From the NCBI GenBank assembly GCA_023228185.1, contig JALOBQ010000004.1, forward strand, positions 1 through 31,943: DNA of 31,943 nucleotides, written 5' to 3'. Numbering within the stretch: the stretch's first letter is position 1; every line of letters begins with the position of its first letter. The notes under the pieces are model-generated. The model did not search any database, was not told the origin of the DNA, and worked only from the letters and a program-made list of their open reading frames with translations. This document shows positions 8,972-15,774 of the stretch, piece by piece. Source of the DNA: Candidatus Omnitrophota bacterium (GTDB taxonomy: Bacteria; Omnitrophota; Gorgyraeia; Gygaellales; Profunditerraquicolaceae). Position numbers and translations under genes: made by a program.

Positions 8972-10158
8972 TTATCAGCTCCTATGGCTAATACGCAAAT
9001 GGATTGATTATGAAAATAAGTTTTTCCCAGGTAATTAATTGATTCCAACGGCGCTGCTTCGCCGAAAGTATAGATTCCAATAAGAGGGACATGCGGCCCA
9101 AAAACCTGTTGAATGATCTCTATCTCTTGAGCAGCTTGTTTGTTTAAAAGCGTAAAGCGTGACGCGGAATTAAATACCATTATTAATTCAGGTTTTACGC
9201 CAAAAAGCCTTTTTTGAGCGTCTTCGCAGGATTTTTTTGTCGCTGTCAGGCATGATTCTTTGGTGCCAATCATCAGGCGCACGTTGCTGCCTTCAGGAAC
9301 ATCGCCTTGAGTAATTAACGCGCCGTCATCTTTGATGGCGGTGATATTTCTCAGAAGGTATTTATTTTCACCCGGCAGATAAACCCCTAAAGGATAAAAA
9401 ATAGATATGCGTTTTAAGTCCTTGCTTAATTCTAGGGAGTTTTTATCCAGGTATTCTTCATATAATTTGATTGCCGGTTGGCCGTTAATTTCCTGAATCA
9501 CATTTTTATTAGCTTTATTCACCAGGCGTTCTTTGCCTAACGGTTTCCAGCCGTGCTCAATACCCCAGCCGAAATTAAGTTTGCCCCCCCAGAGTATGCC
9601 GCAACAGGCATCAGTGAGCACATCTTTGTTAAAATACTGAAAGGTTTTAGAAAAAGCCAGGTTATCCGAAGCAGCCGCTCCAATCAAGGGAAAACTCTTT
9701 CCCATTTTATCTTCCAAACCGTTAAATAATTGCCCGGGGTTCGCGATTAATCCGTCTGAGAATATTAAGCTGAAATTTCTGCGCACGTCCCGGCAGCCGT
9801 AAAGTAATTTTTCACCTAATTCTTCGCCGGTTTTTAAAGGGGTCCTTTTGGATATTTCTTTTACACAGGAAGCGTTAAAAAATGTCTGTTGGCCTAAACT
9901 GACTAAGGCAATGGCAAAACCGTGCCTGATGATTTTCTTACCGGAAATGATCCCTAAACTGCTACAGCCGACTATCGGGGTATCGCCCAGTAGGTTGTTG
10001 AGTATCTTTAATACCATCGGGTGAGCGAATTCGATTGTGGTAAAAATAATCGCAAAGCTGGGAAGGTTATTTTGCAGTCCGATAGTTGCCTCTCCAACAG
10101 CTTCATTAACCGCCTGCACATAATCTTTGCTTTCGTTGAAGCCAAGGCTTACTTTCAT
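8968..10158 (-). CDS. FIST-domain sensory protein
   Basis: 396 aa from the ATG at 10158. It has FIST_N (about 15-220; IVGCSSLGIISG and LIFSDGLIANPG region, then FPLIGAAASDNLAF) and FIST_C (about 240-390; YEEYLD, FYPLGVYLPG, GTYTFGE-like IGIYTFGEAAP near the end). FIST proteins are predicted ligand-binding sensors that work with histidine kinases, chemoreceptors or GGDEF proteins, and here the next two genes are exactly such partners. The frame extends to a TTG at 10194, but that TTG is the -35 box of a consensus promoter whose -10 ends 7 nt before this ATG, so the mRNA is probably leaderless or nearly so. The ligand is unknown. Confidence 0.9.
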   Translation of the reverse strand: MKVSLGFNESKDYVQAVNEAVGEATIGLQNNLPSFAIIFTTIEFAHPMVLKILNNLLGDTPIVGCSSLGIISGKKIIRHGFAIALVSLGQQTFFNASCVKEISKRTPLKTGEELGEKLLYGCRDVRRNFSLIFSDGLIANPGQLFNGLEDKMGKSFPLIGAAASDNLAFSKTFQYFNKDVLTDACCGILWGGKLNFGWGIEHGWKPLGKERLVNKANKNVIQEINGQPAIKLYEEYLDKNSLELSKDLKRISIFYPLGVYLPGENKYLLRNITAIKDDGALITQGDVPEGSNVRLMIGTKESCLTATKKSCEDAQKRLFGVKPELIMVFNSASRFTLLNKQAAQEIEIIQQVFGPHVPLIGIYTFGEAAPLESINYLGKTYFHNQSICVLAIGADK

Positions 10159-10165
10159 GGTTGTC

Positions 10166-10194
10166 AGTATATAATGTAAAGCAACCAGGGTCAA
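10166..10194 (-). promoter_or_regulatory. Promoter of the FIST-kinase-GGDEF operon
   Basis: On the minus strand: TTGACC (10194-10189), a 17-bp spacer, TATACT (10171-10166). Transcription should start at about 10159-10160, one or two bases before the ATG at 10158. Confidence 0.75.
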
Positions 10195-10202
10195 TAAAAT
10201 TG

Positions 10203-10230
10203 TTGACTAAAAGTCCGATTATAGTAGAAT
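10203..10230 (+). promoter_or_regulatory. Promoter of the disrupted tRNA-Glu copy
   Basis: TTGACT (10203-10208), 16-bp spacer, TAGAAT (10225-10230). The -10 ends 16 nt before tRNA position 1 of the 5' remnant at 10247, the same spacing as for the tRNA-Leu promoter in this window. It is divergent from the FIST promoter. Confidence 0.6.
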
Positions 10231-10246
10231 GGTTTGTCAAAAGTTT

Positions 10247-10336
10247 GGCCCCATCGTCTTCCCGCCTGGATTTTTAGGAATGGGGCGGGATCCCGTTTCC
10301 AAAATACAAAATCTAGAGAAACGGGAAGCCTGGTCT
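10247..10336 (+). pseudogene. 5' remnant of a tRNA-Glu gene, split by a tandem-hairpin element
   Basis: Bases 10247-10259 equal positions 1-13 of the intact tRNA-Glu at 10373, and 10327-10336 equal its positions 14-23. The 67 nt between them are a hairpin element. After 10336 the match to the tRNA stops. The break lies in the D-arm, between U13 and A14. Confidence 0.75.
10260..10326 (+). mobile_element. Tandem-hairpin palindromic element, copy 1
   Basis: Two adjacent hairpins. The first is TCCCGCC (10260-10266), a 17-nt loop, GGCGGGA (10284-10290). The second is TCCCGTTTC (10291-10299), an 18-nt loop, GAAACGGGA (10318-10326). The whole unit starts TCCCG and ends CGGGA. It is inserted cleanly in a tRNA-Glu sequence with no evident target duplication. 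It has no coding capacity, so if mobile it must be mobilised in trans. Confidence 0.6.
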
Positions 10337-10365
10337 TTGATGAAGCGAGCAGTTCATATTAAATA
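10337..10365 (+). promoter_or_regulatory. Possible promoter of intact tRNA-Glu
   Basis: TTGATG (10337-10342), 17-bp spacer, TAAATA (10360-10365), just before the tRNA at 10373. The -10 is only 7 nt from the tRNA, so the tRNA may instead be read from the promoter at 10203. Confidence 0.3.
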
Positions 10366-10372
10366 AATTTTT

Positions 10373-10447
10373 GGCCCCATCGTCTAGCCTGGTCTAGGAC
10401 GTCAGCTTCTCAGGCTGTAAACACGAGTTCAAATCTCGTTGGGGCTA
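10373..10447 (+). tRNA. tRNA-Glu (anticodon CTC), CCA not encoded
   Basis: 75 nt. Acceptor GGCCCCA pairs with TGGGGCT (G1-U72 wobble), discriminator A. D-arm GTCT/GGAC, anticodon loop TTCTCAG with anticodon CTC, anticodon stem with one U-U mismatch at 27-43, T-arm ACGAG-TTCAAAT-CTCGT. It reads GAG codons. Unlike tRNA-Leu in this window, CCA is absent (TTG follows), so it must be added after transcription. Confidence 0.88.
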
Positions 10448-10455
10448 TTGTATAT

Positions 10456-10540
10456 ACGGTTCTCCCGCCATGAGTTAAGGGTAGGCGGGATCCCGCCTAG
10501 AATAAAATATGCAGGCGGGAAAATCCCGTTGAGGCTACCA
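10456..10540 (+). pseudogene. 3' remnant of a tRNA gene (Glu-like), split by a tandem-hairpin element
   Basis: ACGGTTC (10456-10462) and AAATCCCGTTGAGGCTACCA (10521-10540) join to a T-arm, the 3' acceptor strand and an encoded CCA, closely matching the 3' end of the intact tRNA-Glu. The 58 nt between them are a second copy of the hairpin element, so the break is inside the T-loop (TTC/AAAT). No D-arm or anticodon arm precedes it. Confidence 0.65.
10463..10520 (+). mobile_element. Tandem-hairpin palindromic element, copy 2
   Basis: TCCCGCC (10463-10469), 14-nt loop, GGCGGGA (10484-10490), immediately followed by TCCCGCCT (10491-10498), 14-nt loop, AGGCGGGA (10513-10520). It has the same two-hairpin plan and the same GGCGGGATCCCG centre as copy 1, but the loops are unrelated in sequence and slightly shorter. 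Confidence 0.6.
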
Positions 10541-10604
10541 AGATTGAAGATTTTGCTTGTTTTTAAGGTGGCTTTATGGTAAAAATTAAACAAGGAGGGA
10601 TCTT

Positions 10605-10841
10605 ATGCGTGAACATTTAGGATTTTTAAAGGTTTCCAGTGCAGTAGTTAAAGTGGCTGCCTGGATTTTTTTGTTTTTAGGCTTAACTAGCGGCATCGCC
10701 ATACTTTTGGGCAAAGTTCCCAATAATTTACCCTGGACTGGTTTGATTGTGCTGGTGGTTTATGTTTTTATGTTCTTCTTCTTTTATCTTATTGCCAAGA
10801 TTGCCGAACTTTTGATCAAGATTATCAACGCGATCAAATAA
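10605..10841 (+). CDS. Small two-helix membrane protein, function unknown
   Basis: 78 aa with a good Shine-Dalgarno (AAGGAGGG, 7-8 nt before the ATG). It has two hydrophobic segments (about 12-36 and 45-70) joined by a short polar turn (GKVPNNLPW), and a short C-terminal KIINAIK tail. I do not recognise a family. It is the first gene after the tRNA region and lies 35 nt before the first parvulin lipoprotein gene in the same direction, so it may be the first gene of the pilus transcript. It could be a membrane accessory of the pilus apparatus or an unrelated membrane peptide. Confidence 0.75.
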   Translation: MREHLGFLKVSSAVVKVAAWIFLFLGLTSGIAILLGKVPNNLPWTGLIVLVVYVFMFFFFYLIAKIAELLIKIINAIK

Positions 10842-10876
10842 AAAAATTAATTTTTTAACAGCCAAGGAGGCTAAAG

Positions 10877-11794
10877 GTGAAACGTAATTTAATTTTCTGT
10901 ATTATTTTAGGGTTACTTTTTATTGGGGTTACGGGGTGCGATAAATTCAGTAAAACTTCTACGCTTTCCGCTAAACCGGCGAAAATACCTCCGGCAGTGG
11001 AAACGCTGAAAGTCAAGGGAGCGCTGGTAGCCAAAGTGAACAATATACCAATCGGCTTGGATGATTTTAACCAGGAAGTTGAAATATTCAACGCTAATTT
11101 ACCTGCCGACGGTTCAGAAGCTAAAATTACCACGCGCGAGCAAAAGATAGATTATTTAAAAAATGATATTGTGCGCCGGGCGCTGCTTTATCAGAATGCT
11201 TTAGATAAGGGCCTGGATCGGAATGAAGATGTCTCCAAGGCTTTAGAAAAAACCAAGATGCAGCTTTTGGTAATGGAATTAATCAGGCAATCCGCGCAGA
11301 AAGTCGATGTTACTTCTAAAGAAATTGAAGATTTTTATAATGCCAACAAGGACCAGCTGAAGGAGCCTGAAGAGAGGCAGGTCCAAGAAATTGTTGTTGC
11401 TACTGAAGCAGAAGCCAAAGATATGTTGATCCAGCTTTTACAAGGAGGCGACTTTGGTGTTTTAGCCAAGGCAAATTCTATCGCCCCAAGCGCGAAAGAT
11501 AGCGGAGAATTAGGTTTTATAAAAAGAGGCAAGAAATCCGCCCAATTTGATAATGTGGCTTTTGCTGATTCACTGCAAGCCGGGAAAATCAGCAGTATAT
11601 TTCAGGTTCCCGAAGGCTACAGCATCATTAAGTTAGAGTCTAAACGCGGCGGCAAGCAAAAAATGCTTTCGGAGATGTGGGAAGATATTAAGAAATTACT
11701 TACTTATTCCAAACAACAGCAAGCCATCGATGATCTGATCGGCAAACTTTCACGCGAAGCCAAGATTGAGATCTACGAGGGAGAAATAAAGTAA
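10877..11794 (+). CDS. Parvulin-type peptidyl-prolyl isomerase lipoprotein (SurA/PrsA-like), paralog 1
   Basis: 305 aa, GTG start with AAGGAGG 6 nt upstream. A lipoprotein signal ends in VTG-C21. Residues 48-160 form a helical SurA-N-like chaperone region (VNNIPIGLDDFNQEV, REQKIDYLKND), and 163-258 a PPIC rotamase domain (ERQVQEIVV, DFGVLAKANS, SGELGFIKRG, IFQVPEGYSIIKLE). Anchored lipoproteins of this kind help fold exported or outer-membrane proteins. The gene is close in sequence to 12325-13227 along its whole length, so the two are a tandem duplication separated by a DUF192 gene. Its place before cpaB and the secretin suggests it assists secretin, CpaB or pilin folding; this is inference. 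Confidence 0.9.
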   Translation: MKRNLIFCIILGLLFIGVTGCDKFSKTSTLSAKPAKIPPAVETLKVKGALVAKVNNIPIGLDDFNQEVEIFNANLPADGSEAKITTREQKIDYLKNDIVRRALLYQNALDKGLDRNEDVSKALEKTKMQLLVMELIRQSAQKVDVTSKEIEDFYNANKDQLKEPEERQVQEIVVATEAEAKDMLIQLLQGGDFGVLAKANSIAPSAKDSGELGFIKRGKKSAQFDNVAFADSLQAGKISSIFQVPEGYSIIKLESKRGGKQKMLSEMWEDIKKLLTYSKQQQAIDDLIGKLSREAKIEIYEGEIK

Positions 11795-11832
11795 TTAAAA
11801 TTAAAGCCGCAAGCGCAGCGGGTTAAGATTAC

Positions 11833-11894
11833 GGGGCGTTACTAAAGAACGGTTTCCTTAAAATACACAAAGGGGCATTTTTTAGCAACGCCCC
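11833..11894 (+). repeat. Long imperfect hairpin just upstream of the DUF192 gene
   Basis: The left arm (11833-11846) and right arm (11881-11894) pair at 13 of 14 positions (GGGGCGTT with AACGCCCC at the base), and pairing continues for three more positions with one G-U. The loop is about 28 nt. AAAATTTTATTT follows, then the ATG at 11907 with no Shine-Dalgarno between. It may terminate the upstream transcript or act as a leader structure for the next gene. Confidence 0.55.
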
Positions 11895-11906
11895 AAAATT
11901 TTATTT

Positions 11907-12251
11907 ATGAAAATATACAATATTACTAAGAATGTTTTTTTAGCTCAAGACGCGCTTCTTGCGGATAAGTTCTGGCAGAGAATGTTCGGGCTTTTGGGTA
12001 AACCGGCATTAGCGCAAGGTAGCGGGATAGTGCTAAAACCCTGCAATAGTATTCATACTTTTTTTATGCGTTTTTCCATAGATGTAATATTTATTGATCG
12101 AACTAACCGGGTGGTAAAAACAGTGCTTGAGTTAAAACCTTTTCGCGTAACGGCAGTATATTTAAAGGCTTGTTGCGCGGTAGAATTGCCCGCGGGGTCA
12201 ATCAAAACAAGCCGGACTTCTTCGGGTGATATGCTGCGGTTAGATAAATAA
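11907..12251 (+). CDS. DUF192 family protein
   Basis: 114 aa, single DUF192 domain (PF02643): FWQRMFGLLGKP, then the diagnostic G-S-G-I-V-L-K-P-C-N-S-I-H-T-F-F-M-R-F block, IDVIFID, and a C-terminal VELPAGS segment. There is no signal peptide, although many relatives are exported. The biochemical role is unknown; relatives often occur in or beside Tad/Flp pilus operons, which fits its position between the parvulin lipoproteins and cpaB. A long hairpin ends 12 nt before the ATG and no clear ribosome-binding site is visible. Confidence 0.85.
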   Translation: MKIYNITKNVFLAQDALLADKFWQRMFGLLGKPALAQGSGIVLKPCNSIHTFFMRFSIDVIFIDRTNRVVKTVLELKPFRVTAVYLKACCAVELPAGSIKTSRTSSGDMLRLDK

Positions 12252-12324
12252 TTTTCTTGATTTTTATAACAGATTGTGGTTAAATAATTTAAATATTTTA
12301 ACGTTTTCTCCTGGAGGGTAATAG

Positions 12325-13227
12325 ATGAACCGTTTGGTTCTGTTATTAGCATCAGGAATTTTCATATTTTACGGGTTAACCGGTTGCCAGAATAATTCCG
12401 CCAATTTAGACCAATCTTCGCAAAACAAAGAAGCAGTTTTTCAAATATCGGCAAAAGGTAAAATAATTGCCAGAGTCAACAATATCCCGATAGGTTTAGA
12501 TGATTTAAATCAGGAAATCCAAGTCTATAACTCTATGGTTCCCGCAGGTTCTCCTGAGGCGAAAATCTCCACGCGTGAAGAAAAAATTGATTATTTAAAA
12601 AATGAGATGGTGCGCAGGACGCTGCTTTATCAATCTGCCTTAAATAGAAAGCTTCAGCAAGGCCAGGATTTTAAAGACGCTTTACAAAAGGCGGCACTTG
12701 ACCTTTTAGTGGTTGCTTTGATAAAAGATGAAGCTAAAAACATTAAGCTGACGCCTGAGGAAATTCGAAATTACTATGATATGTATAAGAGCCAATTTAA
12801 AGCAACTGAGGAGATTAATATCAGAGAAATTGTCTTGCCTTCTGAAGATGAAGCCAAAGATGTTCTTGTTTGGGTGCTTAAAGAAGAAGATTTCGCGGTT
12901 TTAGCCAAAAAATATTCTAAAGGAAAAAGCGCTAACTCGAACGGTAACTTGGGTTTTCTTTCCTCGGACGCGCTTTTTGAAGAAATGAATAATAACGCTT
13001 CTAAATTGCAAGTTGGCCAGGCCAGCGGCATCTTCAGAGGCCCGGAAGGTTATTATATTATTAAAGTTGAAGCCCGCCGCGGTGGAGAACAGATGACGCT
13101 TGAGCAAGCTAAAGATGAAATCCAGCGCGCGCTTATTTTTATAAAACAACAACAGCGCCTCGAAGAAATAATTATTAAATTAGCCGACCAATCAAAAATA
13201 GAAATCTATGAGAAAGAGGTAGAGTAG
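12325..13227 (+). CDS. Parvulin-type peptidyl-prolyl isomerase lipoprotein (SurA/PrsA-like), paralog 2
   Basis: 300 aa, ATG with GGAGGG upstream. The lipobox ends in LTG-C21. It has the same plan as the protein at 10877: SurA-N-like region (VNNIPIGLDDLNQEI, REEKIDYLKNE), then a PPIC domain at about 158-255 (EEINIREIVLP, DFAVLAKKYS, NGNLGFLSSD, IFRGPEGYYIIKVE), ending KIEIYEKEVE against KIEIYEGEIK in the paralog. Its stop codon directly abuts the ATG of cpaB, so it is translated with the pilus genes. A dedicated periplasmic folding role for the pilus secretion channel is likely but unproven. Confidence 0.9.
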   Translation: MNRLVLLLASGIFIFYGLTGCQNNSANLDQSSQNKEAVFQISAKGKIIARVNNIPIGLDDLNQEIQVYNSMVPAGSPEAKISTREEKIDYLKNEMVRRTLLYQSALNRKLQQGQDFKDALQKAALDLLVVALIKDEAKNIKLTPEEIRNYYDMYKSQFKATEEINIREIVLPSEDEAKDVLVWVLKEEDFAVLAKKYSKGKSANSNGNLGFLSSDALFEEMNNNASKLQVGQASGIFRGPEGYYIIKVEARRGGEQMTLEQAKDEIQRALIFIKQQQRLEEIIIKLADQSKIEIYEKEVE

Positions 13228-14148
13228 ATGCGAAAAAAATTGCCTTTAATAATTGGGATCGTTTTAGCTTTAGTTGCCGCTTATTTGATTAAGGTTTATA
13301 CCGATCAGCAGCGCAGCGCTGTTATCGCCGACGCCAACAGAAAACTGGCGAAATTACAGTCCGAACAGGTGTCAATTTTGGTTGCTTCCCGTGACTTGCC
13401 CAAAGGATCAGTGCTGGATAGAAACAGCGTAGAAACGATAATTGTTTTAAAGCAATATGTGCAGCCTCAAGCGGCAACATCTCTTGACAGAGTATCCGGG
13501 ATGCTTGCTGTTGTCCCGATTTCTAAAGGAGAACAGATTACTTTAAATAAATTTATTTCTGCTAAGGCAGCGGGAATTTCTAATGAGAGTTCGCTGGCTA
13601 TGGTTACCCCTATCGGTAAGAGAGCGGTGACTATATCCGTTGATAGTATTGCTGCCGTAGGCGGCATGGTGCGCCCGGGTGATTATGTGGATGTTGTGGC
13701 GATGATTAGCGTTCCTGTAACAAATACCCAAGGCAAGCAGACAAGCCAACCCGCAGCTGTGCCGTTATTCCAAAACGTATTAGTTTTAGCCATCGGACAG
13801 AATATCTCTGCTTCTTTTCCGCAAGATGATGAAGACAAGCGTTCTAAGAAATCAAGCAAAGCGGATTCCTCGCCATTAATTACATTGGCACTTAACCCAA
13901 AAGATGCCAATCTTTTAGGTTTTATTCAGGATCAGGGGAAAATCCGTTTAGCTTTACGTTCGCCTTCGGATGCTAAAATTGAACAGGTTTCTCCGGCCAG
14001 CTGGGATAGTGTATTTCAATATTTGGCGCCGGTTGAAACAGATGAGGTTAAGACCAAAAAAGCAGAGCTTTCTAAAGAATCCGAACCGGAATCATACGTG
14101 GAAATATACAGGGGAACGAATAAAGACAAGATTCCTGTATACAAATAA
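13228..14148 (+). CDS. cpaB: Flp/Tad pilus assembly protein CpaB (RcpC)
   Basis: 306 aa. One N-terminal membrane helix (5-22), a short coiled region, a SAF domain (about 48-112: ILVASRDLPKGSVLD, VVPISKGEQIT) and an RcpC/CpaB domain (about 118-260: GKRAVTISVDSIAAVGGMVRPGDYVDVVAM, NVLVLAIGQ, ITLALNPKDANLL). CpaB lies in the periplasm, contacts the secretin and is required for Tad pilus assembly. The start codon follows directly on the stop of the parvulin gene, and the secretin gene begins 13 nt after its stop, so the order lipoprotein-cpaB-cpaC is one translational unit. The C-terminal 30 residues are charged and lysine/glutamate rich. Confidence 0.95.
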   Translation: MRKKLPLIIGIVLALVAAYLIKVYTDQQRSAVIADANRKLAKLQSEQVSILVASRDLPKGSVLDRNSVETIIVLKQYVQPQAATSLDRVSGMLAVVPISKGEQITLNKFISAKAAGISNESSLAMVTPIGKRAVTISVDSIAAVGGMVRPGDYVDVVAMISVPVTNTQGKQTSQPAAVPLFQNVLVLAIGQNISASFPQDDEDKRSKKSSKADSSPLITLALNPKDANLLGFIQDQGKIRLALRSPSDAKIEQVSPASWDSVFQYLAPVETDEVKTKKAELSKESEPESYVEIYRGTNKDKIPVYK

Positions 14149-14161
14149 ATAAGGAGTAAGG

Positions 14162-15763
14162 ATGAAAAAGGCTTTTGGAATAATCTTTTTAGTTGCTTTC
14201 GCGATAACCGCGATGTTTATTCAGCGCGCTTTCTGCGCCAGTTCTGACGAAGTAGTTAAATTATTTGTGGGTGAACCATGGGTTGTTTCGGTGAACGGGC
14301 TTGCGCGGATTGCCATCGGTAACCCGGCTGTAATTGATGTGGGAAATGTTTCTAAGAACGAATTAACCGTTAATCCTAAAATTCCGGGAACAACGACTTT
14401 TGTTTTTTGGGATCTTTACGGGGAACAATCTTATAGAGTAAAGGTTTTTGCCGAGGATATTCAAGAAGCCAAGCGCCGGATAGATAATCTTTTAAGTAAA
14501 CTTGATTTTTCCGGGGTTCATACTCAGGCAGAAGAGGATGAAGGCAAGGTTCTTCTATTGGGCGAGGTAAAGACGATACAGGATAAGGATAAAATATCGC
14601 TTGTTTTAGGCGCTTTGAAGAGTAAAACCGTGGATTTAATTAATATTAAAGAATTAGAAACCGCCGTGGAAATTGATGTGCAGGTTTTAGAATTAAGCAA
14701 AGACGCTTCTAGCGCTTTAGGATTAACTAATCCTTTAAGCAGTACGATAACTATTAGCGAAGTTAACACTCCCGCATTAACCGGAGTTGGCTGGGCAAAA
14801 CTTTTTAATGTATTAGATGTTAAAAGAGGGGCTTTTGTTTGGACTTTGGACGCTTTAGTTAAAGAAGGTAAAGCGCGTGTTCTTTCCCGTCCGAGGCTTG
14901 CCTGTCAGAGCGGTAAAGAAGCGGAATTATCCGTGGGAGGTGAAAAGCCTACGTTTACCACTGAAGTTGCTTCTGCCGGAGGCTCGGGCACGAGCGTAGA
15001 ATATAAAGAGTATGGCATCAAGCTTAAGATTAAACCTACGATCACCGGAGATGACCGGATAAAAGTAGCTTTAAATGTGGATATCAGTGAGGTAGGTGCA
15101 GTAGAAACATTAGGTACGGCTACGGAAACAACTGCCAAAGCGTATCCTTTAACTAAACGTACCATATCTACGGAACTTTATTTAAACGACGGCCAGACTT
15201 TAGCAGTCGGCGGGTTAGTTAAACAGAAAGAGGAAGAGGATATTACTAAAACACCGTGGTTTGGCGATATACCTATTTTCGGATTACTCTTCAGGAAAAA
15301 GACCACCAGTTCTGGCGGCGGTGACGGAGAACGCGGCAATATGGAATTATTCGTGACATTAACTCCTAAGATTGTCGGCAGACAAGTTGCCGAAGCAATC
15401 GAGGCGAAAAATATTGCAGAAGCCAAAAACTCGATTAGCTCAACTGTAGCCGATCTCGATCAGAATGTGCCGGAGAATATAAAGAAATACGCCGCGATTG
15501 TACAGAAGCGTATTCTGGATAATTTAGGATATCCTTCCCCGGCTAAAGATGCCGGTTTCCAGGGGACAGTAAAATTAGGGCTGCATTTATCTTATACAGG
15601 AGAATTGCTGGATACTGTAATCAGGAATTCTTCGGGTTATAATGTTCTTGATGAGAATGCTATACTTACTGCCAGAAGGATTATTTCTTTTCCGCCATTT
15701 CCGGAATCCGTAGATAAGAAAGACCTCTGGATTGATATTCCCATAACATACAACTTGGATTAA
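14162..15763 (+). CDS. cpaC: CpaC/RcpA-type secretin with a C-terminal TonB-like domain
   Basis: 533 aa, AAGGAG before the ATG. Signal peptide 1-25 (ends AFC-A). Pilus-type secretin N-domain 30-98 (VGEPWVVSV, RIAIGNPAVIDV, GTTTFVFWD), BON-like region 105-165, secretin domain 170-402 with the signature TPWFGDIPIFGLLFR (364-378) and a final FVTLTPKIV strand. A linker leads to residues 437-533, which look like a TonB C-terminal domain (GTVKLGLHLSYTGEL, SGYNVLDENAI, FPPFPE). The secretin forms the outer-membrane ring through which the pilus passes. The extra domain is not part of standard CpaC and could bind peptidoglycan, a lipoprotein or the ring exterior. The gene lies between cpaB and the ATPase gene. 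Confidence 0.93.
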   Translation: MKKAFGIIFLVAFAITAMFIQRAFCASSDEVVKLFVGEPWVVSVNGLARIAIGNPAVIDVGNVSKNELTVNPKIPGTTTFVFWDLYGEQSYRVKVFAEDIQEAKRRIDNLLSKLDFSGVHTQAEEDEGKVLLLGEVKTIQDKDKISLVLGALKSKTVDLINIKELETAVEIDVQVLELSKDASSALGLTNPLSSTITISEVNTPALTGVGWAKLFNVLDVKRGAFVWTLDALVKEGKARVLSRPRLACQSGKEAELSVGGEKPTFTTEVASAGGSGTSVEYKEYGIKLKIKPTITGDDRIKVALNVDISEVGAVETLGTATETTAKAYPLTKRTISTELYLNDGQTLAVGGLVKQKEEEDITKTPWFGDIPIFGLLFRKKTTSSGGGDGERGNMELFVTLTPKIVGRQVAEAIEAKNIAEAKNSISSTVADLDQNVPENIKKYAAIVQKRILDNLGYPSPAKDAGFQGTVKLGLHLSYTGELLDTVIRNSSGYNVLDENAILTARRIISFPPFPESVDKKDLWIDIPITYNLD

Positions 15764-15774
15764 AACGATAACTT

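Noticed and set aside
10260..10520. CRISPR-like array formed by the palindromic repeats
   Set aside because: There are only two copies, each an internal double hairpin, without uniform spacers or adjacent cas genes.
10544..10580. Promoter for the small membrane protein at 10605
   Set aside because: TTGAAG and TTGCTT have no acceptable -10 at 16-18 bp; the nearest TATGGT is 15 bp away. Too weak to annotate.
12257..12285. Promoter TTGATT-17-TTAAAT before the second parvulin gene
   Set aside because: The boxes fit moderately, but the region is very AT-rich and such matches are expected by chance.
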